64,000 nucleotides of DNA. It comes from Aquimarina rhabdastrellae. GTDB lineage: Bacteria > Bacteroidota > Bacteroidia > Flavobacteriales > Flavobacteriaceae. The notes below the pieces were generated by a model. The model did not search any database and was not told the origin of the DNA. It worked only from the letters and a program-made list of their open reading frames with translations. Position numbers and translations under genes: made by a program. Each line of letters opens with the position of its first letter. The first letter of the stretch is position 1. Positions 45,277 through 54,049 of the stretch are shown piece after piece. The stretch lies in NCBI GenBank assembly GCA_947387485.1, contig CANDNT010000003.1, positions 62,001 to 126,000 on the forward strand, given 5' to 3'.

Positions 45277-46533
45277 ATGGAAATTCTTAATAAAGTGCTA
45301 CCCAAAAAGAAAGAAGAAATTGCAGCACCTCAAAACACTATTGCTATTCAAAAAAAAGATTATTTAAATGAAGGTTATGATACTTCTAAAGCTTGTCGAG
45401 GTCGCGCTTCTAATCTTAAAACAGGTTTAGAAATGGTTTATGAAAAATATTTTAATCAATGTAAACTTGATGAGCATAAACAAAAACAGCTTAAACAACC
45501 TTATTTAACCGAACTTAATGAAGTTACCACTGATATCAAGAATAAAGAAAATGAGGTTCAAGAACTCACACAGCAAATCACTACACATCGTGAGGATATC
45601 CAGCAAATCAAACAAGACATTATCTTGGTTAAAAAACAACCTGAAAATTTTGGTATTGATATCGAACATAAATCCAATATCAAATTATGGATAGGGCTCG
45701 TTTTTCTTATTCCACTTAGCTTCTATATATTTATCTTTTATATTTCTACAGCTTATTCTGCCTTCTTTAAAAAGTTTGATTCTAAAAATGCTCTTTTCGA
45801 AACAGTTTTTGAAGCAGATGCTTTAACTAGAGCGTTAGAAGATGGCCCTCTAGAATTAGGTTTTGTGCTATTTATTCCTTTTGTGTTCTTTTCGTTAGGT
45901 TATCTTATTCATATGTTTTGGGAACGCAAGACAAATGCCAACTATATCAAAGTTGTAGGTCTATTATTAATTACTTTTCTCTTTGATGCCATTCTTGCTT
46001 ATTTGATTGATGAAAAAGTACATGAATTAAATAGACGTAGAGGTGAACTTCATTTTAGCATTTCTATGGCTATACAAAATGCTAATTTTTGGCTTATCAT
46101 TTTTGCTGGTTTTGTCTCTTATATCGTATGGGGATTGGTCTTTGATATGGTGATGAACGAAAATGCTAAACGTTTTAAAATTCAAGTTTTTAAACGTAGT
46201 AAAAATGAAGCTATACAGGATAAAACGAAGCTTATTGATAGAACTATCAAAAAACGTACACGTTTAAAAGAAAAGTTAGATGAGCTCTCTATCAAGAGTA
46301 TTCGATTAGAAAGTATAGTTGCTGGATTTATCCTACCCATACAGAATTATAAAACTTTTGCTGTAGAATACTTAAAAGGATGGCAAAAATTTATTGCTGC
46401 CGAACTTACTCTTGGCAAAAATGAACAAGAGCAATTGATCTCAGATTGTCGTGCTGTCTATAATGATCATATGACTGCATTAGACCTAGAAACCGATGAT
46501 TATCAAAATAAAGTATACACTCCTAAACTATAA
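45277..46533 (+). CDS. Four-helix membrane protein with coiled coils
   Basis: A 418-residue protein. Residues 60-122 form a coiled coil (TDIKNKENEVQELTQQITTH); four membrane helices follow at about 136-160, 192-214, 225-245 and 269-293; a basic coil follows (about 300-350) and then a soluble tail. It has neither signal peptide nor enzymatic motif. Such coil-plus-helix proteins can be channels or membrane effectors. It lies between the DUF6804-like gene (170-base gap) and the VWA lipoprotein gene (34-base gap) on the same strand, and no terminator separates it from the TIR-caspase genes. Not recognised. Confidence 0.75.
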   Translation: MEILNKVLPKKKEEIAAPQNTIAIQKKDYLNEGYDTSKACRGRASNLKTGLEMVYEKYFNQCKLDEHKQKQLKQPYLTELNEVTTDIKNKENEVQELTQQITTHREDIQQIKQDIILVKKQPENFGIDIEHKSNIKLWIGLVFLIPLSFYIFIFYISTAYSAFFKKFDSKNALFETVFEADALTRALEDGPLELGFVLFIPFVFFSLGYLIHMFWERKTNANYIKVVGLLLITFLFDAILAYLIDEKVHELNRRRGELHFSISMAIQNANFWLIIFAGFVSYIVWGLVFDMVMNENAKRFKIQVFKRSKNEAIQDKTKLIDRTIKKRTRLKEKLDELSIKSIRLESIVAGFILPIQNYKTFAVEYLKGWQKFIAAELTLGKNEQEQLISDCRAVYNDHMTALDLETDDYQNKVYTPKL

Positions 46534-46567
46534 CCAGCTATCATTTAACATCTTAAAAAACCACATT

Positions 46568-47467
46568 ATGAAAAATCAATTTTCAACCGTTTTAATCATA
46601 CTACTTTCATTTACTTTTTTTAATTGTAATACCTCTTTTAAGAAAGGAAAACCAACTACCAATCCAGAAACCATAGGCAATAAGCCATGTAACCACCCAA
46701 AAACAAACCTCAATATCAGTATATTACTAGACTTATCTGATCGCATTAGTTATAAAAATCAAGCAGCTTACGATCGTGAATATTTAAAACATATCACTTC
46801 AACTTTTAAATCATATTTAGACCAAAAACCTGACGCTTCTCATGACGATTATATGCAAATCTTTTTTGAACCCAATCTTAATGATAATGATATTAACAAT
46901 ATAGCTAGTAATCTAAAAGTCCATGTTAGTCCTAATTTAAGTGATGAAAAATTCGATAATTTAGACACTGCTTTTGATGCTCCAATACAAACACTATACA
47001 ATAAAGCTCAAAACGATCTTTCTACTCGCAACGGTGCTGATCTTTATAATTTCTTTCAAAATGATATAAAAGATAATTGTATCAAAAGTTGTCACCGTAA
47101 TATCCTAATTATATTAACAGATGGCTATTTATATCACAAAGACGACCGTATTAAACATGGAGATCGTACTTCTTATCTAGCTTCAAATATTTTAAATAAA
47201 ACTGCTTTAAAAAGCGCTAATTGGAAAGAACATTTCAAAAAACAAAATATGGGCTTTATCAAAGCTCAAGAGGATCTTTCGGGATTAGAAATATTAGTAT
47301 TAGGTATTGATAAACAAAAACACAAAAATCCTAATACTCAAGAGATCATTCGATCATATTGGGGAGATTGGTTTAACGAAATGAATGTTCAAACATATAA
47401 AATTAAAGAAGCTGTTTTACCTGCTAATATGGAATCTATTATTGATAACTTTATTAATCCTGAATAA
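46568..47467 (+). CDS. Von Willebrand factor A-like lipoprotein
   Basis: Start at the ATG at 46568 (MKNQFSTVLIILLSFTFFNC), 299 residues, with a lipobox at Cys20; an earlier in-frame start at 46496 would spoil the signal peptide. The remainder is a VWA-like fold: ISILLDLSDRIS carries the MIDAS D-x-S-like motif and ILIILTDGYLYH the T-D-G motif, about 130 residues apart. It would be anchored in the inner or outer membrane, facing the periplasm. Metal-dependent protein binding is the usual role of such domains. Last gene before the strong terminator at 47496. Confidence 0.75.
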   Translation: MKNQFSTVLIILLSFTFFNCNTSFKKGKPTTNPETIGNKPCNHPKTNLNISILLDLSDRISYKNQAAYDREYLKHITSTFKSYLDQKPDASHDDYMQIFFEPNLNDNDINNIASNLKVHVSPNLSDEKFDNLDTAFDAPIQTLYNKAQNDLSTRNGADLYNFFQNDIKDNCIKSCHRNILIILTDGYLYHKDDRIKHGDRTSYLASNILNKTALKSANWKEHFKKQNMGFIKAQEDLSGLEILVLGIDKQKHKNPNTQEIIRSYWGDWFNEMNVQTYKIKEAVLPANMESIIDNFINPE

Positions 47468-47495
47468 AATTATCTTCTCATTTCTAATATAGAAT

Positions 47496-47525
47496 AACAG
47501 CCTTAACAAAAATGTTAAGGCTGTT
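47496..47525 (+). terminator. Rho-independent terminator closing the TIR-caspase block
   Basis: Perfect 13-base arms AACAGCCTTAACA and TGTTAAGGCTGTT around AAAA, followed by T run. Confidence 0.92.
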
Positions 47526-47654
47526 TTTTTTATCTTCTCTTTTTATAATTCATCACTATTGATGATAGATTTCCCTTTTTATGGTTATGGTTTTAAACAG
47601 TCTTTCAACGGATCTTTGTAACTCATTTAATACTAATCATAAATTTTAAAAATC

Positions 47655-47990
47655 ATGACTTATCCTAAGTTTATTATCAAAAAATCTAAAGACAATCAAT
47701 TTTACTTTAATCTGCATGCTGTAAATGCTGAAATCATACTTACTAGTGAGCGTTATACTTCACTACTGAGTTGTAAAAATGGTATTGCATCAGTACAAGA
47801 GAATGCTCCTAATGATGCTAATTACTATAGAGGACAGGCAAGTAATAGCTCTTATTACTTTAATCTTAAAGCTCAAAATCATCAAAACATAGGTACTAGC
47901 GAAATGTATACCACAACTACTGCTAGAGATAATGGTATTGATGCTGTAAAACGAGATGCGCCTAGTGCTAGTATTACAAATTTATCTTAA
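47655..47990 (+). CDS. YegP-like DUF1508 tandem protein
   Basis: A 111-residue protein made of two DUF1508 repeats: KFIIKKSKDNQFYFNLHAVN (residues 4-23) with LTSERYTSLLSCKNGIASVQ, then SSYYFNLKAQNHQNIGTSEM with TTTTARDNGIDAVKRDAP. This is the YegP family, small soluble proteins of unknown, possibly stress-related function. Single gene. Confidence 0.9.
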   Translation: MTYPKFIIKKSKDNQFYFNLHAVNAEIILTSERYTSLLSCKNGIASVQENAPNDANYYRGQASNSSYYFNLKAQNHQNIGTSEMYTTTTARDNGIDAVKRDAPSASITNLS

Positions 47991-48088
47991 TGCTACCATT
48001 TTACGGTTTCTCGTAATGTAATATAATTCTTTGCTATTACTTTTAAATACACATTACAAATCTTATAACCAATCTTATTCTTTAATCT

Positions 48089-48418
48089 ATGAAATCATGG
48101 TTTATTATTGGGCTATGTCTAGCCCTAAGTTTTAACGCTTTAAGTTATCCATTTAACACCTATGGCCCGTCTTGTGATACGGATACGCTTATCAATAAGA
48201 GTTTTTACCCTCATGAACAAAACACATTAGCACCTGTACATACGTTACCTTCTCTACTTAAAGATGGTGAAGTATATATCTGTAAGGGTTCTAATAGTAA
48301 ACGTTATCATTTTAATAAAAACTGTAGAGGTCTACGTAGATGTACTACACGACTTTATAAGGTTTCTATTAAAGAAGCTAAAAGAATGGGGCGTACAATC
48401 TGCGGCTATGAAGATTAA
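48089..48418 (+). CDS. Small secreted Cys-rich-tail protein
   Basis: A 109-residue protein with a signal peptide (1-20) and a C-terminal part EVYICKGSNSKRYHFNKNCRG followed by LRRCTTRLYKVSIKEAKRMGRTICGYED. The C-x(n)-H-x4-C-x4-C-x18-C pattern is typical of a small module (often ending RTxC) found at the ends of flavobacterial nuclease-like and phage-linked proteins; it probably binds a metal. Function unknown. Confidence 0.7.
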   Translation: MKSWFIIGLCLALSFNALSYPFNTYGPSCDTDTLINKSFYPHEQNTLAPVHTLPSLLKDGEVYICKGSNSKRYHFNKNCRGLRRCTTRLYKVSIKEAKRMGRTICGYED

Positions 48419-48939
48419 TTTTCATGAGTTGAGTTTATACCATTACTCAATTAAAATTACCATATTAAAATTATTATTTATGCATTTTACTTCAAGATAA
48501 AATATCACTGTAGCTATTACTTCGACTTTGCTCAGTACAGGTGCTATGCTTTTATTTTCTTTTTTGTAAAACATCAAAAATCTTTAATTTTCTTACACGG
48601 TATTTTTTAATAAGAAATGGTATTATATGATTATTCTTTATGTTAAGTAGCTTGCAGAATGTTTTCTGCAAGCTCTTTTCTTTTATACCTTAATGATCTC
48701 CTCCTGTTACATCAATGCTGCTGTTCTTGACATTATACGTTATTCTACGACATTTCTATCTCATCTTTGAATTGTAAAAATATCAGATTTGTTTAGCTAA
48801 CTCATCTTTCTATATATCGTCAACATGCAGTAAGGAAACTTTATTTAATTGAGTTATAACTATAGTTTTCTTCTGTTTTTATCAGGGTATTATCGGTTTC
48901 CTGATTGTAAAACACCGTATCAATTAAAATTGTGTTATT
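48419..48939. other. Gene-free stretch with one hairpin
   Basis: About 520 bases with no convincing gene. It holds a decayed copy of the dispersed repeat (ACTTCGACTTTGCTCAGTAC at about 48521) and a terminator-like hairpin at 48649. Otherwise AT-rich. Confidence 0.7.
48649..48674 (+). terminator. Terminator-like hairpin
   Basis: Perfect 11-base arms AGCTTGCAGAA and TTCTGCAAGCT around 4 bases, followed by CTTTTCTTTT on the plus strand. It is 230 bases after the secreted Cys-rich protein gene. Confidence 0.75.
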
Positions 48940-49149
48940 ATGCCTAAAATATCTTTAAGAGACTTATCTAATTATGCTTCTGAACATAATGGTAGTCTAG
49001 AACAAACCAGTAATGGAAATTATAATTTAAGAGGTCCTAATGGCTCTAGAAATATCGGAAAGCCTGATAGTAATAATAAATGGGCAAGCGCTCAACTTAC
49101 TAGAGCTTGGGGTGATGCTACAGGAATACCTAATTATTGGCACTCTTAA
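48940..49149 (+). CDS. Small polar protein, 69 residues
   Basis: A 69-residue soluble protein, MPKISLRDLSNYASEHNGSL then NYNLRGPNGSRNIGKPDSNN and a Trp-containing end. Gly, Ser and Asn rich, no Cys. ATG start and an immediate downstream terminator support it as a real transcript. No family recognised. Confidence 0.6.
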   Translation: MPKISLRDLSNYASEHNGSLEQTSNGNYNLRGPNGSRNIGKPDSNNKWASAQLTRAWGDATGIPNYWHS

Positions 49150-49176
49150 AATTACCCCTAATCATATCTTAATTAG

Positions 49177-49203
49177 ACTAAAGCACATTTACTGTGCTTT
49201 AGT
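49177..49203. terminator. Hairpin between convergent genes
   Basis: Perfect 11-base arms ACTAAAGCACA and TGTGCTTTAGT around TTTAC, with T run on the plus strand; it also abuts the stop of the minus-strand gene at 49206. Confidence 0.88.
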
Positions 49204-49205
49204 TT

Positions 49206-49802
49206 TTAATTTATTTCGTACATCGTACTTATTTTTTCTCTTATGATAGTGATCGTATCTATAGCATTAGACACTTGATTATAAATCATTAGTCCATCTG
49301 TATTAAATTTTCTAGTATCAAAAGCCTCATCATTAAGTAGTTTATCTAGCTCTGTAAGATACATTTGATCTACACTTGTGCCTGTTGCATATATTATTTC
49401 AGCAATATGATGAACTTCTGCTACTAAATCAGAATTTACATAAGCGGCTATATCATCCATTTGTAAGGAGAGCTTATCTAATTCTTTTATAAACTTTACT
49501 GCTAGAGGTTTTACTCCCTTACCATATTTATCATATCCTACATCCATGAGTTTATCTACCAGTTTATCTCGAATAATCAAGTATTTTCTTAGCTCATTTT
49601 GCAATTGCCCTAATTCTTTTTTTAATGCAAGTGCTTTACTCTTTTGAGTATAGGATTCTACTCTCACATTGAGTTTACTCATAAAACTTGATAACTCAAT
49701 AGAAAATGATTCTAATTCGTGTGCTTTTTGGTTTTGTCCATAGCTATTGATATATATAATAGCTATAAAAACTAAACTTATTATTCTCTTATCCAAATGC
49801 AT
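49206..49802 (-). CDS. Secreted helical protein of unknown function
   Basis: A 198-residue protein with signal peptide (1-22, ending SYGQ) and an almost entirely helical mature part rich in Leu, Lys and Glu heptads (SKALALKKELGQLQNELRKY, FIKELDKLSLQMDDIAAYV). A four-helix bundle is likely. No family recognised. It is divergent from the TPR-LuxR gene, and the 295-base gap contains TGGTAAA-TTG-TTTACCA at 49875-49891. Confidence 0.7.
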   Translation of the reverse strand: MHLDKRIISLVFIAIIYINSYGQNQKAHELESFSIELSSFMSKLNVRVESYTQKSKALALKKELGQLQNELRKYLIIRDKLVDKLMDVGYDKYGKGVKPLAVKFIKELDKLSLQMDDIAAYVNSDLVAEVHHIAEIIYATGTSVDQMYLTELDKLLNDEAFDTRKFNTDGLMIYNQVSNAIDTITIIREKISTMYEIN

Positions 49803-49874
49803 TGTTGCCTATTATTTATTAAACTATTACTAATTGAATAGCTCATTTTATTTTTTGGTCGGCATCAATTGACA

Positions 49875-49891
49875 TGGTAAATTGTTTACCA
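49875..49891. promoter_or_regulatory. Palindrome in divergent intergenic region
   Basis: TGGTAAA-TTG-TTTACCA, perfect 7-base arms, located between two divergent genes. A related TTTACCAGTAAA is in the gap before the caspase-TIR block. Possible regulator site; no direct evidence of binding. Confidence 0.35.
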
Positions 49892-50097
49892 GTAGGGGAA
49901 GATTGTAATCAAATAGTTTTTTTCTTAATTACTGTATAAATATATGTTAAAATCTCATAAAACCAAAACACAAACAACTAAAAAGCAACATCTTACACTT
50001 AAAAAACCGTATTTAAACTATACTTTATAGCTTTTGAGCTTTCTTTTTAATAGCCTTCTTTTTTTATAACTACACTTAAATAGATAGTTTTGCTTTT

Positions 50098-51765
50098 ATG
50101 AAAAACCTTTTAAAATTCATTTGTATTCTTAGTACATGTTGCATTTCTGCTCAAATAAATAAGGATACTACTTTTATTCGTTTAGAGCAAGAAATAGCTA
50201 TTGCTCCTAATGATTCTTTAAAAGTAGCTGCTTTATTAGCATTAAGTGAATATGAATATGATCATGATTTTAGTAATGCTAAACAGCTGTTACATCAAGT
50301 TTTTAAAATGATCACACCTCAAAATGAATTACAATGGGCAAAAGCTAAAATCATACAAGGGGTTTTATATCGTAGAGAAGGTTTGTATCCCAAAGCAATT
50401 GAGGCTTATCTAGAAGCCCAACATATCTATAAATCACAAAATGATTTATGGAATATCTCAGATATCTATCACAATATAGGTATGGTCTATCGTTATCAAA
50501 AAGAAAGTCAAAAAGCCATTGCCACCTACAGACAGTCTATTAAAATCAAGAAAACTTTGGGTGATACTCATGGTATTGCTGCTTCTTACAATATGATGGG
50601 CGTTTCTTATAAACATTTAAAAAAAATGGACTCTGCCCTCTTTTGCTATCAAAAAGCACGTACCCTTTTTGAATCAATAAAGAGTATCGAAGATGTACAG
50701 CGCGTAGATCATAATATGATTAATGTCTATACACTTCAAAAAGAGTATAAAAAAGCTGAAGCTTTAGCCCTAGTTTATTTAGCTGATAGTAAAGTATATC
50801 ATAAAAAACATTCGTTGAGTTCTGCCTATTATATTCTTGCTAATATTAATCGAAAAACTAATCGTCTCGATCGTGCTTTAAAATATGCTGATTCTTCTTT
50901 ACAGGTCGCAACACAAGAAGGTTTTAGAGAGCGTATTGCCAAAGCGTATTTAAGAAAGAGTTATATCTATTCTTTACAGCAAGATTACAAAAATGCTTAT
51001 TATGATTATCGCAAGTTTAATCGTCACTCTGATTCTATTTTTAATATTGAAAACATAAAAAAAATACAGGCTTTAGAATTAAATCATCAATTTGATCAAC
51101 AACGATTAAAGGATAGTCTGGCTTATGTACAATCCAAAAGAGAAATTGAACATACGGCTCAAGATGAAGCTTCTCAAAAAAGATGGTTTATGCTTTTGTT
51201 TATTCTTGCTTTGATTAGCGGATTGGTTATCGCCTTATTACTCAAGCGTATTTATCGAAATAAAGCCTTAATCATCGAAGAAAAGTTGGCCAAAGAAAAA
51301 GCTCAAAAAGACTTATTGGATCAAAAAATCAAAGCTCAAAAAGAAGACACTAAACGTTTAATAGCTGATAACAGTATGCGACTATCGTTTAAGCAGGAAT
51401 TATTAAACAAGCTAAAAAACGATATCTTACCTCTTGTTCCTGATGATACTAAACAAGCTATATTATCACTTTCGTCAGAGTTACATATGCAGATTTCAAC
51501 CGAGAATAAATTGTCTGGGTTACATGATAAAGTCGATGAAGTTAATGCCGAGTTTGATACTAAATTAAGAACGCTTTATCCTAATCTGACTAAAACAGAA
51601 CGCGAAGTTTGTGCTTTACTCCGTTTAAATTTATCCATCAAAGAGATTATGACAATTCGTAATGTATCTGTAGATTCTGTTAAATCTACTCGTTATAGGA
51701 TTAGAAAAAAATTAGGTTTGACTTCTAAAGATGAATTAGAGAAGTTTATCCAAAATCTTTCTTAA
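50098..51765 (+). CDS. Membrane-anchored TPR/LuxR-HTH regulator
   Basis: A 555-residue protein: signal peptide (1-19), TPR repeats about 60-330 (DIYHNIGMVYRYQKESQKAI, GIAASYNMMGVSYKHLKKMD), one membrane helix at about 363-384, a coiled coil (about 390-430), and a C-terminal LuxR-type helix-turn-helix (LTKTEREVCALLRLNLSIKEIMTIRNVSVDSVKSTR, in pieces). No kinase or receiver domain. This is the one-component, membrane-bound regulator type common in Bacteroidota, in which the external TPR part senses and the internal HTH acts directly. TAGTTTTG lies 5 bases before the ATG, too close for a normal leader. Confidence 0.88.
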   Translation: MKNLLKFICILSTCCISAQINKDTTFIRLEQEIAIAPNDSLKVAALLALSEYEYDHDFSNAKQLLHQVFKMITPQNELQWAKAKIIQGVLYRREGLYPKAIEAYLEAQHIYKSQNDLWNISDIYHNIGMVYRYQKESQKAIATYRQSIKIKKTLGDTHGIAASYNMMGVSYKHLKKMDSALFCYQKARTLFESIKSIEDVQRVDHNMINVYTLQKEYKKAEALALVYLADSKVYHKKHSLSSAYYILANINRKTNRLDRALKYADSSLQVATQEGFRERIAKAYLRKSYIYSLQQDYKNAYYDYRKFNRHSDSIFNIENIKKIQALELNHQFDQQRLKDSLAYVQSKREIEHTAQDEASQKRWFMLLFILALISGLVIALLLKRIYRNKALIIEEKLAKEKAQKDLLDQKIKAQKEDTKRLIADNSMRLSFKQELLNKLKNDILPLVPDDTKQAILSLSSELHMQISTENKLSGLHDKVDEVNAEFDTKLRTLYPNLTKTEREVCALLRLNLSIKEIMTIRNVSVDSVKSTRYRIRKKLGLTSKDELEKFIQNLS

Positions 51766-51785
51766 TCATCATATTAAACATAAAA

Positions 51786-51808
51786 AAAGGATACTCATGG
51801 TATCCTTT
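51786..51808. terminator. Hairpin between convergent genes
   Basis: Perfect 9-base arms AAAGGATAC and GTATCCTTT around TCATG, with A run before and T-rich tail after. Serves the TPR-LuxR gene and the TerB-like gene. Confidence 0.85.
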
Positions 51809-51815
51809 CTATTTT

Positions 51816-52196
51816 TTATAGCGTATTGATTCTACTAATATCTTCGCTAAACTTCTTACATAAGTCGTTAACAAAGCTGTCCATCACTTCTTGTTCATCG
51901 GCATCAATTCCTGCGCTAGATTTTGCAATTTCTTCTAATACGCTAATCAAAAAATCGTATTCTTCATCTGGACCATGTGTTTCGCAATAGTAAATTACCT
52001 TTTTGTATAACTCATCCAGATCTCTTCCTTTCTTTACTTCATAATCAAAAGACCATTTCATGTCTTTTCCCCATGGATGCTGTGATAACCGCTTCTCTAT
52101 AACTTCTAATTCTTCTTTTTGAATTTTCCCATCGGCCATCGCTATCACATAAATTAACTCACCAAATGCTTCGTATAATTTGTATGTATTTCGCAT
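51816..52196 (-). CDS. TerB-like protein
   Basis: A 126-residue acidic helical protein. YEAFGELIYVIAMADGKIQKEE and later GIDADEQEVMDSFVNDL are the two TerB-family acidic metal-binding halves (D-G-x-I-x-x-E-E and D-x-D-E-x-E). TerB-like domains bind divalent metal and occur in tellurite resistance and in envelope-stress or phage-related systems. Single gene; function untested. Confidence 0.78.
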   Translation of the reverse strand: MRNTYKLYEAFGELIYVIAMADGKIQKEELEVIEKRLSQHPWGKDMKWSFDYEVKKGRDLDELYKKVIYYCETHGPDEEYDFLISVLEEIAKSSAGIDADEQEVMDSFVNDLCKKFSEDISRINTL

Positions 52197-52501
52197 AGAT
52201 TTCCCCTTTTTTGATTCTACTTTAATTATTTTCCCTTAACGCAATATACAAATTGTTATAGAATACCATCATCGAGCTAAGTTGTCATTCTTTTTCATAT
52301 TTAATAAACTTTAATCGTCCTTCTTTATAAGAGTTACAATACTCTACCTATTATAGTTCATGAATTCTGTTTTATATCATCTTTGTTTTTGTTATTCACT
52401 AATCTATCTTAATACTACAAAAGAGATAGTAATGATTAATTACTACCTCTTTAATTTTATATTAGCCATTGACTTGGCACTTAAGGCCAGCTTATTCTAT
52501 T
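52197..52501. other. Gene-free stretch with one hairpin
   Basis: About 305 bases without a gene. The only structure is the hairpin at 52420. Confidence 0.6.
52420..52452 (-). terminator. Terminator-like hairpin after the lectin/toxin gene
   Basis: Arms AAAGAGATAGTAAT and ATTACTACCTCTTT pair with one mismatch/wobble around GATTA, 50 bases downstream of the minus-strand gene at 52502; the T tail is short. Confidence 0.6.
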
Positions 52502-54049
52502 TTACTTTTTAATTACTTTCTTTATAAATTTATATTCTTTAGTGGCATCATTAATCCCTTTTAAATGTCCTTTTAAAATATACAACCCTTTTGGTAATCC
52601 ATTTGCTTCTATTGAAATTGTATGAGCTCCTTTTTGAGTAACATTTTTATTAAGTTTTTTAATTTCTCTACCTGATTCGTTATATAATATTACTTCTATA
52701 TCACATGCTTCTGGGGTATTCACTTCTATATGCATCATGTTTATAAATGGATTAGGATACACGACTCCTGCAGAAAAATTATTTTTTGGTAAATTCTCAT
52801 TCTTTTTTTCTTCTATCAATACTCTCTTTGTTGCTAATTTTCCTGTTATAGTAGGGTATGCCACTTCTGTATTAGAACCGCTAGGATGAGCAACTTCCCA
52901 CTCCATAACAATATGGCCATTCATTCTTTGTAATATATACTCATCTACTAATTGATATTCTACATATAATGTTGTTCTATCTACATTAATTGTTTTTTTA
53001 TATCTAAATGTATCTTCTTGATTTGTCGTTAAACTGGTTACTTGTCTTTTACTAATTTCAAACGATCTACTAAAAGATGTTGATACAGAACCACTTGCTG
53101 CCACTCCTGTATAGCTTGCTTCAGCATTTACTGTAAATCCTATATTTAGTTTAGTCGCTACTTCATATAATTGAGAATGTTCAATCCCCTTAGTTTGAGT
53201 AAATTCTATTTCATGATTAATTCCTGGATTAACAGTTTTAGGTGTTCCTACCATTCTCCAATATTGTTTTCTCACTATTTTATAATATGGAGTTTGTTTA
53301 ACTTGTATACTTCTTGGTAAATCATTTCGAACCATAGTAAACGGGATAATAGTTTCTCCTACTATAGTTTCATTACATTTTATACAAATGTTTGGATCTG
53401 ATAAACTTGTAGGTGCTGGTGGTTGTGGTATTACTGTATTTCTTTGAGGCAAGTATGATGTAAACCCATCAACAACTCCCTCACTAGGTGTTAATTTAAA
53501 TTTCTGATTATCTAAGCCTGTAAAACTCCCAAAATAAATATTATGATTTCCTTCCCAAGGGTATTCATAAGGATTATTCCCTTCCCATGTATTGCTACAG
53601 CTAATATAATTTTGAGCATTCAACGGACTACCTATATAAAATTCTCCATTTCCTGCATCTGTAAATTTAAAGACTTGGTTATTTCCACCATGGGTATATT
53701 CTGGGTAAGAATATACATTCCCAAGTCCCCAGTTTGGAATATACCATATATCTGCAATTCCTCCAGTCGCTTTATCTGCAATAAAATAATCTGAGCTCCC
53801 AGGATATGTTGGCATGATTAACCATTTTTGGTTATCTCCTCCATGATATCCCCAATATCCATAAATATTAAGATAATAATCTCCTGTACCCATCCATCTA
53901 TCCCAACTTCTATTAAATTGTTTATCAGAGATTCGGTAATAATTTTTGTAAAGATCATTTAATGCTACTTGATTTTGTCCTTTTATTTCTGAGCAAAAAC
54001 TCAAAATAAAAAAAACACTACATACTAATGTAAATTTAAAAACCTTCAT
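52502..54049 (-). CDS. T9SS-secreted beta-trefoil lectin with aerolysin-like middle
   Basis: A 515-residue protein with a signal peptide (1-25). Residues 28-190 hold three repeats each ending in an Asn-Gln-x-[WF] turn (NQKW at 73, NQVF at 124, NQKF at 181), the ricin-type beta-trefoil sugar-binding pattern. Residues 240-400 are beta-rich with a Ser/Thr/Ala alternating stretch (GFTVNAEASYTGVAASGSVS, then TSFSRSFEISKRQ) like the membrane-inserting hairpin region of aerolysin/ETX-MTX2 toxins. The C-terminus (about 425-515: VVYPNPFINMMHIEV, then GRE.KKLNKNV.. and LPKGLYILKG) is a T9SS type A sorting domain. It would be exported across the outer membrane. Downstream of the two-component pair, same strand. 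Confidence 0.75.
   Translation of the reverse strand: MKVFKFTLVCSVFFILSFCSEIKGQNQVALNDLYKNYYRISDKQFNRSWDRWMGTGDYYLNIYGYWGYHGGDNQKWLIMPTYPGSSDYFIADKATGGIADIWYIPNWGLGNVYSYPEYTHGGNNQVFKFTDAGNGEFYIGSPLNAQNYISCSNTWEGNNPYEYPWEGNHNIYFGSFTGLDNQKFKLTPSEGVVDGFTSYLPQRNTVIPQPPAPTSLSDPNICIKCNETIVGETIIPFTMVRNDLPRSIQVKQTPYYKIVRKQYWRMVGTPKTVNPGINHEIEFTQTKGIEHSQLYEVATKLNIGFTVNAEASYTGVAASGSVSTSFSRSFEISKRQVTSLTTNQEDTFRYKKTINVDRTTLYVEYQLVDEYILQRMNGHIVMEWEVAHPSGSNTEVAYPTITGKLATKRVLIEEKKNENLPKNNFSAGVVYPNPFINMMHIEVNTPEACDIEVILYNESGREIKKLNKNVTQKGAHTISIEANGLPKGLYILKGHLKGINDATKEYKFIKKVIKK

Noticed and set aside
46496..46567. Upstream start for the VWA lipoprotein
   Set aside because: It overlaps the previous gene and would put 24 extra residues before a clear lipoprotein signal peptide that begins at 46568.
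50085..50092. TAGTTTTG as promoter of the TPR-LuxR gene
   Set aside because: It matches TAnnTTTG but ends only 5 bases before the ATG, and no -33 element is at the right distance; a leaderless transcript cannot be excluded.
51816..52196. TerB-like gene as a tellurite-resistance operon
   Set aside because: No terC, terD or terZ-type genes are nearby; only the domain is supported.
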